64,000 nucleotides of DNA from assembly GCF_000420425.1 (NCBI RefSeq), contig NZ_ATUX01000006.1, positions 124,001 to 188,000 of the forward strand, given 5' to 3'. The DNA is from Schaalia vaccimaxillae DSM 15804 (GTDB lineage Bacteria; Actinomycetota; Actinomycetes; Actinomycetales; Actinomycetaceae). The position numbers and the translations under genes were made by a program. Shown here in pieces: positions 38,886 through 47,175 of this stretch. The notes under the pieces were generated by a model. The model saw nothing but the letters and a program-made list of their open reading frames with translations. It made no database searches and was not told the origin of the DNA. Each line of letters opens with the position of its first letter. Within the stretch, counting starts at the first letter, position 1.

Positions 38886-39694
38886 TGACGCACACCCTTG
38901 ACTCCGCGGGCAAGCTCGCAAGCCAAATCTGACAAGTCTCCCAGCGCCCGGTCAAAGGGTTCAGCGAAAAGCGTCTTGACAAGAGCTGATCCAACAATCA
39001 CGCCATCAGCGTATGCACCAATTTCGCGAGCCTGATCTCCCGTAGAAACCCCCAATCCCACACAAACGCGCTCCGCGCCGGCTGCGCGAGTGCGTTCGAC
39101 AACACCCTGGACCTGCGGGCCAATCGACGCACGAGCACCGGTGACTCCCATTGACGAGGCCGCATACACCCATCCACGTGAATGCTCACAAATGAGGCGC
39201 AACCTGTGTTCGGGAGACGAAGGAGCCGTCAGATAAATGCACTCCAGATCATTGAGTTCAGCGGCCTCTTCCCATTGGTTTCCCTCCTCAGGGGGAAGAT
39301 CGGGAGTGATCAGACCAGAACCGCCAACAGCCGCAAAGTCCCGGGCAAAACGCTCCACACCCCACCATTCGACGGGATTCCAATAAGTCATGACGCAGGT
39401 TGGGATCCCATACGAGGTTAACTCGTCCGTTGCGTAGAAGAGATCCTCAATATGGATTCCGCGTTCCAACGCGGCAACTGTGGCTTTTTGGATGGTGGGC
39501 CCATCCATGCCTGGGTCAGAGTATGGAAATCCCAATTCGATGATGTCCACGCCAGCGTCGGCAAGAACCTTCCCTGCGCGAATGGAATCATCAACGCTGG
39601 GGAAGCCCACAGGCAGGTAAGCGATGAGAGCGCAGTCACCGCGTCCACGGGCAGCATCTATTGCAGCGGCTGAATGGCCCGCTCGATCCGTCAT
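38882..39694 (-). CDS. trpA: Tryptophan synthase alpha subunit
   Basis: TrpA cleaves indole-3-glycerol phosphate to indole, which passes through a tunnel to TrpB. The 270-residue TIM barrel has the catalytic glutamate in [20 protein letters not shown] near residue 50, the catalytic aspartate in [10 protein letters not shown], and the phosphate-binding [12 protein letters not shown] and [10 protein letters not shown]. It overlaps trpB and lgt by four bases each (ATGA), so the order trpB-trpA-lgt is tightly coupled. Confidence 0.97.
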   Translation of the reverse strand: MTDRAGHSAAAIDAARGRGDCALIAYLPVGFPSVDDSIRAGKVLADAGVDIIELGFPYSDPGMDGPTIQKATVAALERGIHIEDLFYATDELTSYGIPTCVMTYWNPVEWWGVERFARDFAAVGGSGLITPDLPPEEGNQWEEAAELNDLECIYLTAPSSPEHRLRLICEHSRGWVYAASSMGVTGARASIGPQVQGVVERTRAAGAERVCVGLGVSTGDQAREIGAYADGVIVGSALVKTLFAEPFDRALGDLSDLACELARGVKGVRQ

Positions 39695-40986
39695 TCCTGA
39701 TCTCCTTCGTCATCAAGACGCGCAACACCACTTGGTCCAGCACTTGGGTCGATCACCTGCAAGCTGGCTTCCCCCAAAGAGAACCACTTGGAGGCAGTAT
39801 CGATGTCTTTATCGCCCCGCCCCGACACAGTCACTATGACAATCGGTTCCTGCCCAGGCTCGAAAGACCCCTCGGCTTCCGCCTTTGCTCGAGCCCATTG
39901 GCGAACGCCAGCCAGGGCATGAGCTGACTCGATCGCCGGAATAATGCCTTCCGTTCGCGACAGCCTCAAGAACGCATCCATAGCTTGTTCATCGTTAATC
40001 GGCATGTATGTTGCGCGCCCCGAACGTGCCAACCACGCATGTTCGGGACCAACTCCGGGATAGTCAAGACCAGCTGAGATCGAATGGGAAGCCTTGGTTT
40101 GACCATCGCGTTCTTGCAACACAAAAGTTCGGGCCCCATGCAAGACTCCTGTTTCCTGGGCGGTGATCGAGGCAGCGTGGCGTCCTGTCTCCATACCGTC
40201 ACCAGCGGCCTCGCATCCCAGGAGTTCCACCTCGTCGTCGTCAAGGAAACCCGTGAAAGTACCGATAGCGTTGGATCCGCCGCCAATACACGCGCAAACC
40301 ATGTCAGGGAGGCGGCCTTCGCGTTCCAAAAGCTGCGCCCGCGCCTCGTCACCGATTACTCGTTGAAGATCACGGACCAGCTCCGGGAATGGATGGGGTC
40401 CTGCCGCTGTCCCGAAAACGTAGTTCGTTGTCTCAACATTGGTCACCCAGTCACGGAAGGCCTCGTTGATGGCATCTTTGAGCGTCTTTGACCCGGCCGT
40501 TACAGCAACCACCTGCGCGCCGAGCATTTGCATACGCGCGACATTGAGCGCTTGACGTTGAGTATCCTCGTGGCCCATGTAGATCGTGCATTCAAGCCCG
40601 AGTAACGCGGCCGCCGTCGCAGTGGCGACTCCATGCTGACCGGCCCCCGTTTCTGCAATCACACGCGTTTTTCCCAATTCTTTGGTCAAGAGCGCCTGTC
40701 CCAACACATTGTTGATTTTGTGAGAACCCGTGTGGTTGAGATCCTCACGCTTGAGGAAGACTCGGACACCACCAAGATCGTCGGCAAATCGAGGAGCCTC
40801 AGTCAGTAGCGAAGGCCGACCCGCATAGTTAACAAAGAGATCGCGCAGGCGCGACTGGAAACCGCGATCTTTCCAGAGCCGCTTCCATTCGCGTTCAACC
40901 TCTTCGAGGGGTCCCATGAGGGATTCGGCGACGAAGCGGCCGCCGAAATCGCCAAAATATGGGCCGTGCGCATCTGCCAATGCCAT
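39691..40986 (-). CDS. trpB: Tryptophan synthase beta subunit
   Basis: TrpB is the PLP enzyme that joins indole with serine to give tryptophan. The 431-residue protein has the PLP lysine in HTGSHKINN near residue 90, [10 protein letters not shown], the glycine-rich phosphate-binding [10 protein letters not shown], and [16 protein letters not shown]. It starts at an ATG one base after the trpC stop with GGAGG upstream, and ends overlapping trpA. Confidence 0.98.
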   Translation of the reverse strand: MALADAHGPYFGDFGGRFVAESLMGPLEEVEREWKRLWKDRGFQSRLRDLFVNYAGRPSLLTEAPRFADDLGGVRVFLKREDLNHTGSHKINNVLGQALLTKELGKTRVIAETGAGQHGVATATAAALLGLECTIYMGHEDTQRQALNVARMQMLGAQVVAVTAGSKTLKDAINEAFRDWVTNVETTNYVFGTAAGPHPFPELVRDLQRVIGDEARAQLLEREGRLPDMVCACIGGGSNAIGTFTGFLDDDEVELLGCEAAGDGMETGRHAASITAQETGVLHGARTFVLQERDGQTKASHSISAGLDYPGVGPEHAWLARSGRATYMPINDEQAMDAFLRLSRTEGIIPAIESAHALAGVRQWARAKAEAEGSFEPGQEPIVIVTVSGRGDKDIDTASKWFSLGEASLQVIDPSAGPSGVARLDDEGDQE

Positions 40987-40987
40987 G

Positions 40988-41833
40988 TCAGTCCTCCTGT
41001 CGTGCGGCGCGGACCCGCGCCTTGCGGTCTGTCAGTAGTGCGGGATGTTGGCCTGCAGAAACCATGTCGCGCACAGACTCGCGGGGGTTACCCGAAGTCA
41101 CCAGAGCCTCGCCAACGAGGACGGCGTCTGCACCCCACTTGGCGTATTCAAAGACGTCGTGAGAGTTGCGGACCCCCGATTCAGCCACTGCTATAACGTC
41201 CTGAGGGATCACATCAATAACCTGTTCAACAACATCGCGGTCAACCTCTAGGGTCTTTAGGTTGCGCGCATTCACTCCGATAATGCGTGCGCCCGCATCC
41301 ATTGCCCTCAGCGCTTCCAGGCGTGAATGGGTTTCAACCAACGCTTCCATTCCCAAAGAACGTGTCCTCTCCAGGAGGGAGACGAGGGCGGGCTGCTCCA
41401 ATGCGGCAACGATCAGTAGAACGAGGTCGGCTCCGTGAGCACGGGCCTCGTGAATTTGATAGGGAGTGACGATGAAATCCTTACGCAAAACGGGGATATC
41501 GACGGCAGCCCTGACAGCGTCGAGGTCGCGTAACGTGCCTCCAAAACGACGTTCTTCTGTCAGCACCGAGATGGCCGTAGCTCCACCCTCTTCATAGATA
41601 GAAGCCAGTGCCGCCGGGTCGGCAATATCGGCGAGATTGCCTTTAGACGGGGAAGAACGTTTGACCTCTGAAATGATCGAAACGGCCCCTGGGGTCGCAT
41701 TGAAAGTGGCACACACGTCCTTCGCGTCGGGCGCTTTGAGGGCAAGCCTCTTGATCTCTGTTAGATCAACAGCATTCTCTCGGTCCCGCAGGTCCTCAAG
41801 AACACCGGCAATGATGTCATCAAGCACTGTCAT
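40988..41833 (-). CDS. trpC: Indole-3-glycerol phosphate synthase
   Basis: This enzyme closes the indole ring from carboxyphenylamino-deoxyribulose phosphate. The 281-residue TIM barrel has [14 protein letters not shown], the catalytic [40 protein letters not shown] and [12 protein letters not shown] chose the ATG at 41833, preceded by GAGGAGGAG, over an upstream start in the gap. It is not fused to TrpF. An 88-base gap to trpE contains a 6-bp hairpin (41864-41878) of unknown role. Confidence 0.97.
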   Translation of the reverse strand: MTVLDDIIAGVLEDLRDRENAVDLTEIKRLALKAPDAKDVCATFNATPGAVSIISEVKRSSPSKGNLADIADPAALASIYEEGGATAISVLTEERRFGGTLRDLDAVRAAVDIPVLRKDFIVTPYQIHEARAHGADLVLLIVAALEQPALVSLLERTRSLGMEALVETHSRLEALRAMDAGARIIGVNARNLKTLEVDRDVVEQVIDVIPQDVIAVAESGVRNSHDVFEYAKWGADAVLVGEALVTSGNPRESVRDMVSAGQHPALLTDRKARVRAARQED

Positions 41834-41921
41834 GGTCGACTCCTCCTCGTGCCGCCTCGGCATGGCGATGCTATCGCCCCTCGATGATGCGCCCACAATC
41901 GGCCCATCATCCGGGCCGCTG

Positions 41922-43487
41922 TCACACGCCGGGGATTACGTCCCCCAAAGTTGAGGCACGCAGTACTGACTCCAGTGCGGCCGCAGCTTTATTGCGTGTC
42001 TCTTCGTATTCCGTGGTCGGCACCGAATCTGCGACTAAGCCCGCACCCGATTGCACAGAGGCAACTCCATCTCGAATTGAGGCGGTGCGGATGGCAATCG
42101 CAAGATCGGCGTCACCTGACAAGTCGAAGTAGCCGATCACTCCCCCATAGATTCCGCGTGCAGCGGGTTCGAGGTCATCGATGAGTCGAATGGCTCGAGG
42201 TTTGGGAGCTCCCGATAGTGTTCCCGCAGGGAATGTTGCCACCAGGGTGTCCAGGGCATCGACATCCGGGCGAAGCTCGCCTGTGACGGTCGACGAAATG
42301 TGCTGGATGTGTGAGAACCTCTTGATTTCCATGAGGGTGGACACTTCAACCGAAGCTGGATCGCACACTTTCGATAGGTCATTGCGAGCTAGATCGACCA
42401 GCATCACATGTTCGGAAAGTTCTTTGGGATCGGCAAGCAAATCCTCGGCCAGTTCTCGGTCCTGCGCGCTGTCGCGGCCACGAGGACGCGATCCGGCAAT
42501 GGGATAGGTCCACACCCGTCTTCCCTCGGTTTTGACCAGTGTTTCAGGTGAGGATCCAACAACTTCAAAGTCCTGTCCTTTGCCGTCAGGCAGCCGCAGA
42601 TAGAACATGTATGGGGACGGGTTGATGGTGCGTAGCACTCGGTAAACATCGAGGCCGGACGCGTCGGTGTGCACATCGAGACGCTGAGACAAAACGATCT
42701 GGAAAGCTTCCCCGTCGCGAATTGCTTCCTTTGCAGCATGAACTGCAGACTCGAAATCTCGCTGCTGTGTGCGGTGGCGAACTTCAGGCTGACGCGCATG
42801 AGGGCGCTTGCCTAGAACTGATGGAGCAATCGGAGACGCCAAATCTTCCGTCATACGGTCAACGCGTGCCAAAGCATCATCGTAAGCAGCATCAACATGG
42901 TCATCATTGCCATTCATATTCCATGCGATAGCGATCAGCCAGATCGACCCGTCTGAGTGGTCAATGGCAGCCACTTGGGTGGCCAGGCATAGTGACGCGT
43001 CTGGGATGTCTGATTCCTTAGGAGCCATCGCTTGGAGAGTCGGTTCCCATTCGGGGATAATCCCCCACCCAAGGGAACCGACAAGAGCGCCCGTCAGCGG
43101 TGGAAGCCCGGGAATGGACTCGGCGTGCAAAGTGGCCAACGCACAGTGCAGGACGTCCAGGAGAGAGCCTTTTTCGAGGGCGCCCGCGGGGCACTGGCCC
43201 TGCCAGGAGGCTTGACCGTCGCGCGCCACGATTGCTGCCGACGAGGAGGCGCCGATAAATGACCACCGTCCCCAGGCTCCATCGTGTTCGGCTGACTCAA
43301 GGATGAAGCTGCCGTGTTCTCCATGGACAAGCTGACGGTAGACACCCACTGCGCTCAATTCGTCAGCGAGGACTTTACGGGCGACAGGGATTACTCGCCG
43401 TTCCTGGGCAAGTTCGTGGAAGCGCTGCCGACTTGGCCACGTCTGTCCCCATTCGAGTTCGACGCGATTCGTTGTTTCAACATTCAT
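41922..43487 (-). CDS. trpE: Anthranilate synthase component I
   Basis: TrpE makes anthranilate from chorismate using ammonia from the glutaminase partner TrpG. The 521-residue protein has the tryptophan-feedback motif FILES near residue 61 and the chorismate-binding signatures [42 protein letters not shown] and [13 protein letters not shown]. Its ATG overlaps the hisI stop as ATGA. No trpG, trpD or trpF occurs in this cluster, so those steps must be encoded elsewhere. I found no Trp-rich leader peptide upstream. Confidence 0.97.
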   Translation of the reverse strand: MNVETTNRVELEWGQTWPSRQRFHELAQERRVIPVARKVLADELSAVGVYRQLVHGEHGSFILESAEHDGAWGRWSFIGASSSAAIVARDGQASWQGQCPAGALEKGSLLDVLHCALATLHAESIPGLPPLTGALVGSLGWGIIPEWEPTLQAMAPKESDIPDASLCLATQVAAIDHSDGSIWLIAIAWNMNGNDDHVDAAYDDALARVDRMTEDLASPIAPSVLGKRPHARQPEVRHRTQQRDFESAVHAAKEAIRDGEAFQIVLSQRLDVHTDASGLDVYRVLRTINPSPYMFYLRLPDGKGQDFEVVGSSPETLVKTEGRRVWTYPIAGSRPRGRDSAQDRELAEDLLADPKELSEHVMLVDLARNDLSKVCDPASVEVSTLMEIKRFSHIQHISSTVTGELRPDVDALDTLVATFPAGTLSGAPKPRAIRLIDDLEPAARGIYGGVIGYFDLSGDADLAIAIRTASIRDGVASVQSGAGLVADSVPTTEYEETRNKAAAALESVLRASTLGDVIPGV

Positions 43488-43849
43488 GATTGTGGCCTCT
43501 GTCCGACTACTGCACCCAGGTCTCCGCCCTCGTCAAAGCATGATCGTGCCCCCGTGTGGCAAGCTGCTCCGACCTGATCGACCGTCACCAAAAGCGCGTC
43601 TCCATCGCAATCTAAATGCACCGATTTCACATATTGGGCGTGGCCAGATGTGTCACCTTTGCGCCAAAATTCCTGGCGTGACCGCGACCAAAATGTGACT
43701 CGTCCGGAGGTCAGAGTCCTGTCGAGAGCTTCGTCGTTCATCCATCCGAGCATGAGGACTTCTCGGGTGTCATGCTGTTGAATGATGGCTGCGAAAAGGC
43801 CGTCGGCGTCGCGCTTGAGACGCTGTGCGAGGGTTGGGTCAATAGTCAC
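43484..43849 (-). CDS. hisI: Phosphoribosyl-AMP cyclohydrolase
   Basis: HisI opens the purine ring of phosphoribosyl-AMP in histidine synthesis. The 121-residue protein has [32 protein letters not shown], the Mg site in LDCDGDALL and zinc-binding cysteines in [11 protein letters not shown]. It lacks the HisE domain, as usual in actinobacteria. The GTG start at 43849 follows GGAAGA. It is translationally coupled to trpE, a conserved actinobacterial pairing of histidine and tryptophan genes. Confidence 0.96.
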   Translation of the reverse strand: MTIDPTLAQRLKRDADGLFAAIIQQHDTREVLMLGWMNDEALDRTLTSGRVTFWSRSRQEFWRKGDTSGHAQYVKSVHLDCDGDALLVTVDQVGAACHTGARSCFDEGGDLGAVVGQRPQS

Positions 43850-43906
43850 GTCGTCATTCTTCCATTAAAGGGGCTACTCCCGCTGATCCGGCCACGTCAG
43901 GTTCAA

Positions 43907-44599
43907 TTAGAGCCAGTCTGGAACAATGCCCCACAAGAGATGAGCAGCCAGTGCCGCACCAATAAGCCAGGGCCCCATTGGCATGCGCGCCCCCGTGCCG
44001 GCCGTGCCAACGACCAGTCGCCAAAGAGCTGCAAGCCCCGCGGCAACAAAAGCCAAGAGGAATCCTCCGATAGCTGCGTCGATACCGACGGCGCCAACCA
44101 TTGCTCCCAGGACAGGAGCAAGTTTGACGTCGCCAAATCCCAGCCCTCCGGGCATTCGATTGAGTATGAAAGCGGGAACAAACCACAGGGCGGAACCAGC
44201 AGCTGTTTGCCATACAAGGCTGGCAGGATCAGAACTTGTCACGAGGCCGCAAGCAATACCAAAGATGACGCCTAATGCCATCACTTGTGTATAGCCGTTG
44301 GGCAAACGATGGGTGCGTGCATCAACGACAGCTGATAGCGAGCCCACCATCGCTACGGTGATAACGGCCGGAGCTGCAGGACGCTCCTGAGCAGCAACCA
44401 CGGTGACAGCCCCAATGATGACCGCAGCCCAGACGACGGCGTTTCTCTTCATGGGAGCCAAGGTGGCGTCGACGAAGTACCGGCGCTGAATTTTCCATCC
44501 TTTCCGCCACAGCCACGCCGTGAGAGCTAGCCACGTGAAAAGTCCTGAAATCAATGAGAAATCCTGGCCAAACTGACCTGAAAACGAATCAAAAATCAT
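43907..44599 (-). CDS. Prepilin peptidase (A24 family), short form
   Basis: This 230-residue membrane protease carries the two catalytic aspartates of the A24 family: one in VVDARTHRLPN near residue 93 and one in the GLGFGDVKL motif near residue 155. About seven hydrophobic segments are visible. It lacks the N-terminal zinc/methyltransferase domain of classical PilD, so it resembles the short peptidases that process type IV or Flp-type prepilins. The ATG overlaps the aroE stop as ATGA. No pilus genes lie nearby, so its substrates are elsewhere. Confidence 0.87.
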   Translation of the reverse strand: MIFDSFSGQFGQDFSLISGLFTWLALTAWLWRKGWKIQRRYFVDATLAPMKRNAVVWAAVIIGAVTVVAAQERPAAPAVITVAMVGSLSAVVDARTHRLPNGYTQVMALGVIFGIACGLVTSSDPASLVWQTAAGSALWFVPAFILNRMPGGLGFGDVKLAPVLGAMVGAVGIDAAIGGFLLAFVAAGLAALWRLVVGTAGTGARMPMGPWLIGAALAAHLLWGIVPDWL

Positions 44600-45432
44600 G
44601 CGGATGCGTCTTTCAGAGCTTGCCGCATGACATCGATATTGGGGTCGTGCCCGGTCATCAGTCGCACCTGGAGGGCAGCCTGGTGAATAAGCATGTTTGT
44701 TGCCTCCGCAATGCACGCCCCTGCAGATTCACAGGCCTGTCGCAAAGCGCTTCGAGGCTGGTTGTAGGTGACGTCTAGCAGGCTTTGATGATCTGAAGGT
44801 GTCCACACACTGGTCAATTCGTCTGCAGCTCCAGCCGGAACGGTCGAAATAATAATGTCGGCGCGTTGTAAGGCTGAAGCGGCTTTTGCGGTGTCGCTCC
44901 ACATGACTTCATCGATACTCACACCCAGCCTGGCAGCAGCGGGTACCACTGATCCTGGGCCGCCAAATCGACGGGCAATGACCGTTGACCTGGCGATCCC
45001 TAGCGTTCCAAGCGCTGCTAGCGCGGATGAAGCCGTCGCCCTGGCACCCAAAATGACTGCACTACGCGCTTGAGGTAAGTCAGCCTCTTCTCGAGCTTGA
45101 CGCAGAGCCGTGACAATCCCATGGACATCGGTGTTGAAACCTGTGAGTACACCGGCTGACGGGATGACCGTATTCACGGCTCCAACCGCATGAGCTAGCG
45201 GATCTAGAGCATCCAAGGCAGGGATAATGACCTGCTTGCAGGGCATTGTCACCGATAACCCGCGGCATTGTGAATCTAAGGTCCGAACGAAATCAACGGC
45301 TTCGTCAGCCTGGACTTCAATCCGGTCATAAACCCACGTTCCATCCAGCCCAATAGAATCCCAGGCGGCACGATGAAGCACCGGAGACAATGAGTGCTCG
45401 ATCGGAGAACCGATGACCGCTGCCCAAGGCAC
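44596..45432 (-). CDS. aroE: Shikimate dehydrogenase
   Basis: AroE reduces 3-dehydroshikimate in aromatic amino acid synthesis. The 278-residue protein starts with the shikimate-binding VIGSPIEHSLSPVLHRAAW, has the catalytic lysine in VTMPCKQ, NTDVHGIVTAL, a Rossmann-like AVILGARATASSAL, and the C-terminal GHDPNIDVMRQAL. I chose the GTG at 45432 because GAGGGGAAG lies upstream and it sits 4 bases after the mltG stop; longer starts would lie inside mltG. In the dinucleotide motif GARATAS, two positions differ from the usual GAGGAA(R/A), so cofactor preference may vary. Confidence 0.94.
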   Translation of the reverse strand: MPWAAVIGSPIEHSLSPVLHRAAWDSIGLDGTWVYDRIEVQADEAVDFVRTLDSQCRGLSVTMPCKQVIIPALDALDPLAHAVGAVNTVIPSAGVLTGFNTDVHGIVTALRQAREEADLPQARSAVILGARATASSALAALGTLGIARSTVIARRFGGPGSVVPAAARLGVSIDEVMWSDTAKAASALQRADIIISTVPAGAADELTSVWTPSDHQSLLDVTYNQPRSALRQACESAGACIAEATNMLIHQAALQVRLMTGHDPNIDVMRQALKDASA

Positions 45433-45436
45433 AGGT

Positions 45437-46696
45437 TCAGCACTTCCCCTCGTTGGCAGCGCAGTATTGGTTGAACTTCTCGACGTTCTTATTGTGTTCG
45501 TCCAAAGTCTGCGCAAACAAAGTTTCGCCAGTATCCAAGTCGATGGTCACGTAGTACAACCATGCCCCCTCGTCAGGACTGACAACAGCCTCAACTGCGG
45601 CACGCGAAGGTGATGCGATTGGAGTTGGTGGAAGCCCGGCGTGCAGGTAGCTGTTGTAGGGATTATCCGCGGCAAGATCCTCTTGAGTTGGGATACCTCC
45701 GGTTTTACCAACTCCGTAAAGGACCGTCGAGTCCATCCCTAGTCGTCCTCTTGTCTCTCCTTCGGAATCCTGAAGGCGATTTTCAATGACCCGCGCAACC
45801 TTGGGTAGATATTCGTCAATATTGACCTCGCGCTCAAGGATCGAGGCTTTGATGAGCACGGTCTGGCGTTGAGCCGCATCCACGCCTAATTCATCGAACT
45901 CAGCAACGGTCGCGGCAATCATTTCGGCGAAGAGGTCCTGTGGGGTATCGCCGGAGGATACTTCGTAAGAACCGGGCATCAGCCAACCCTCAGCGTTGCC
46001 GCCGGCTTCAGCTGGGAGGCCCAAAGCTGACGTGTCTGTGAGTGCGGCCGTAACCTCGTCCTCGTTAAAGTCGGTGACGTCGACAATTTTTTCGACAACT
46101 TGAGCCACCGTCTGACCGGGGTTGACGGTCACGGTATTGTCTGAACGATTCGCGTCGTCAAGCAAAGCTGCGATAGCGTCCGAGCTCGACATTTTAAGTT
46201 TGAGGGTGAAAGTACCCGGTCGGATTGACGATGCCGCCTTATTGGCGTCAAAGGCTTTAATGAAAGCTTCCAGCGACTTGACGACACCGGCATCGACGAG
46301 CTTCTGGCCGATATCCGTGCCAGAATCACCCTGTTCGACTGTCACCTGAACCGATCCGCTACCGGGGCCTGGGTAGTCCTGCGCAACGGGGGCAGATTGG
46401 CCTGCACTGTCGCGTAGCTGACTCAAAGCGAACCAACCAGCTCCGCCGATCAAAGCCAGAACGATCACAACGATGGCCAGCGTGCGCACCCGACGCCACA
46501 TACGTTTACGTTGTGCCAACTGACGTTCTCTTGCCAGGCGACGTGTACGCATTCCTGTAGTTTCGGGAGCCGAGGATTCAACGTGGGTCCTACGACCTCG
46601 GGGCTGCGGGGCAGTGTGCCTGTCCTGGGCTGCGAGTTCCTGCTGAACCTCGCGACGAGAACGCATCGGCGGCCTGCGGTTGTCAGGGGTACTCAC
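45437..46696 (-). CDS. mltG: Endolytic peptidoglycan transglycosylase MltG
   Basis: MltG (YceG) cuts nascent glycan strands and so sets their length; it is anchored in the membrane with its catalytic domain outside. The 419-residue protein has a long basic, disordered N-terminus (about 70 residues, rich in Arg), one membrane helix (residues about 73-93), a LysM-like region, and the catalytic glutamate in KASILEREVNIDEYLPKVA followed by LGMDSTVLYGVG. It starts at a GTG overlapping the ruvX stop. The order alaS-ruvX-mltG-aroE is typical of actinobacteria. Confidence 0.95.
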   Translation of the reverse strand: MSTPDNRRPPMRSRREVQQELAAQDRHTAPQPRGRRTHVESSAPETTGMRTRRLARERQLAQRKRMWRRVRTLAIVVIVLALIGGAGWFALSQLRDSAGQSAPVAQDYPGPGSGSVQVTVEQGDSGTDIGQKLVDAGVVKSLEAFIKAFDANKAASSIRPGTFTLKLKMSSSDAIAALLDDANRSDNTVTVNPGQTVAQVVEKIVDVTDFNEDEVTAALTDTSALGLPAEAGGNAEGWLMPGSYEVSSGDTPQDLFAEMIAATVAEFDELGVDAAQRQTVLIKASILEREVNIDEYLPKVARVIENRLQDSEGETRGRLGMDSTVLYGVGKTGGIPTQEDLAADNPYNSYLHAGLPPTPIASPSRAAVEAVVSPDEGAWLYYVTIDLDTGETLFAQTLDEHNKNVEKFNQYCAANEGKC

Positions 46697-47175
46697 TGAC
46701 TGTCCTTTCGGTCGTTGCCCTCGATAGATACGCCTGGGGGCCTTCCTCCCATACGTTCTTCCTCGAGGGCCTGCTCGAGGATGATTTGCGCTGCAACTTG
46801 GTCGACGATGTTCCGGTGGTCCCTTTCAGGAACCCCCGATTCACGCAGTCTCTGGTGGGCTTGGTTTGAGCTTAGCCGCTCGTCAACCATTGCAACCCGC
46901 ACCTGGGGACGCAAGTCTTTGATTTTGCGCGCGTATCGCCGAGCGCCCTTCGCAGACACTCCTTCACTGCCACGCAGGTGCCGGGGTAAACCGACGATAA
47001 CTTCGAGAGCCTCAAATTCGTCGACGATCTGGGCCAGTTCCTCAACATCAGACCAGTCATCGGCGCGACGAAGGGTACGCACCGGCATCGTGATGATGCC
47101 ATCGGGGTCGCATCTGGCCACCCCAACTCTGACTGTTCCGACGTCGACTCCGACGCGCACGCCGCGTCGCTTCAC
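46693..47175 (-). CDS. ruvX: RuvX/YqgF, RNase H-fold nuclease
   Basis: This 160-residue protein belongs to the YqgF/RuvX family, put forward as a Holliday junction resolvase and linked in some bacteria to pre-16S rRNA end processing. It has the first acidic strand GVDVGTVRVGVA, VGLPRHLRGSEG, the second acidic site VDERLSSNQAHQRL and D(Q)VAAQIILEQAL. It overlaps alaS at its start (GTG) and mltG at its end. Confidence 0.94.
   Translation of the reverse strand: MKRRGVRVGVDVGTVRVGVARCDPDGIITMPVRTLRRADDWSDVEELAQIVDEFEALEVIVGLPRHLRGSEGVSAKGARRYARKIKDLRPQVRVAMVDERLSSNQAHQRLRESGVPERDHRNIVDQVAAQIILEQALEEERMGGRPPGVSIEGNDRKDSQ

Noticed and set aside
43850-43906. Tryptophan attenuator ahead of hisI-trpE
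   Set aside because: I found no short leader peptide with Trp codons and no convincing alternative hairpins in this 57-base gap.
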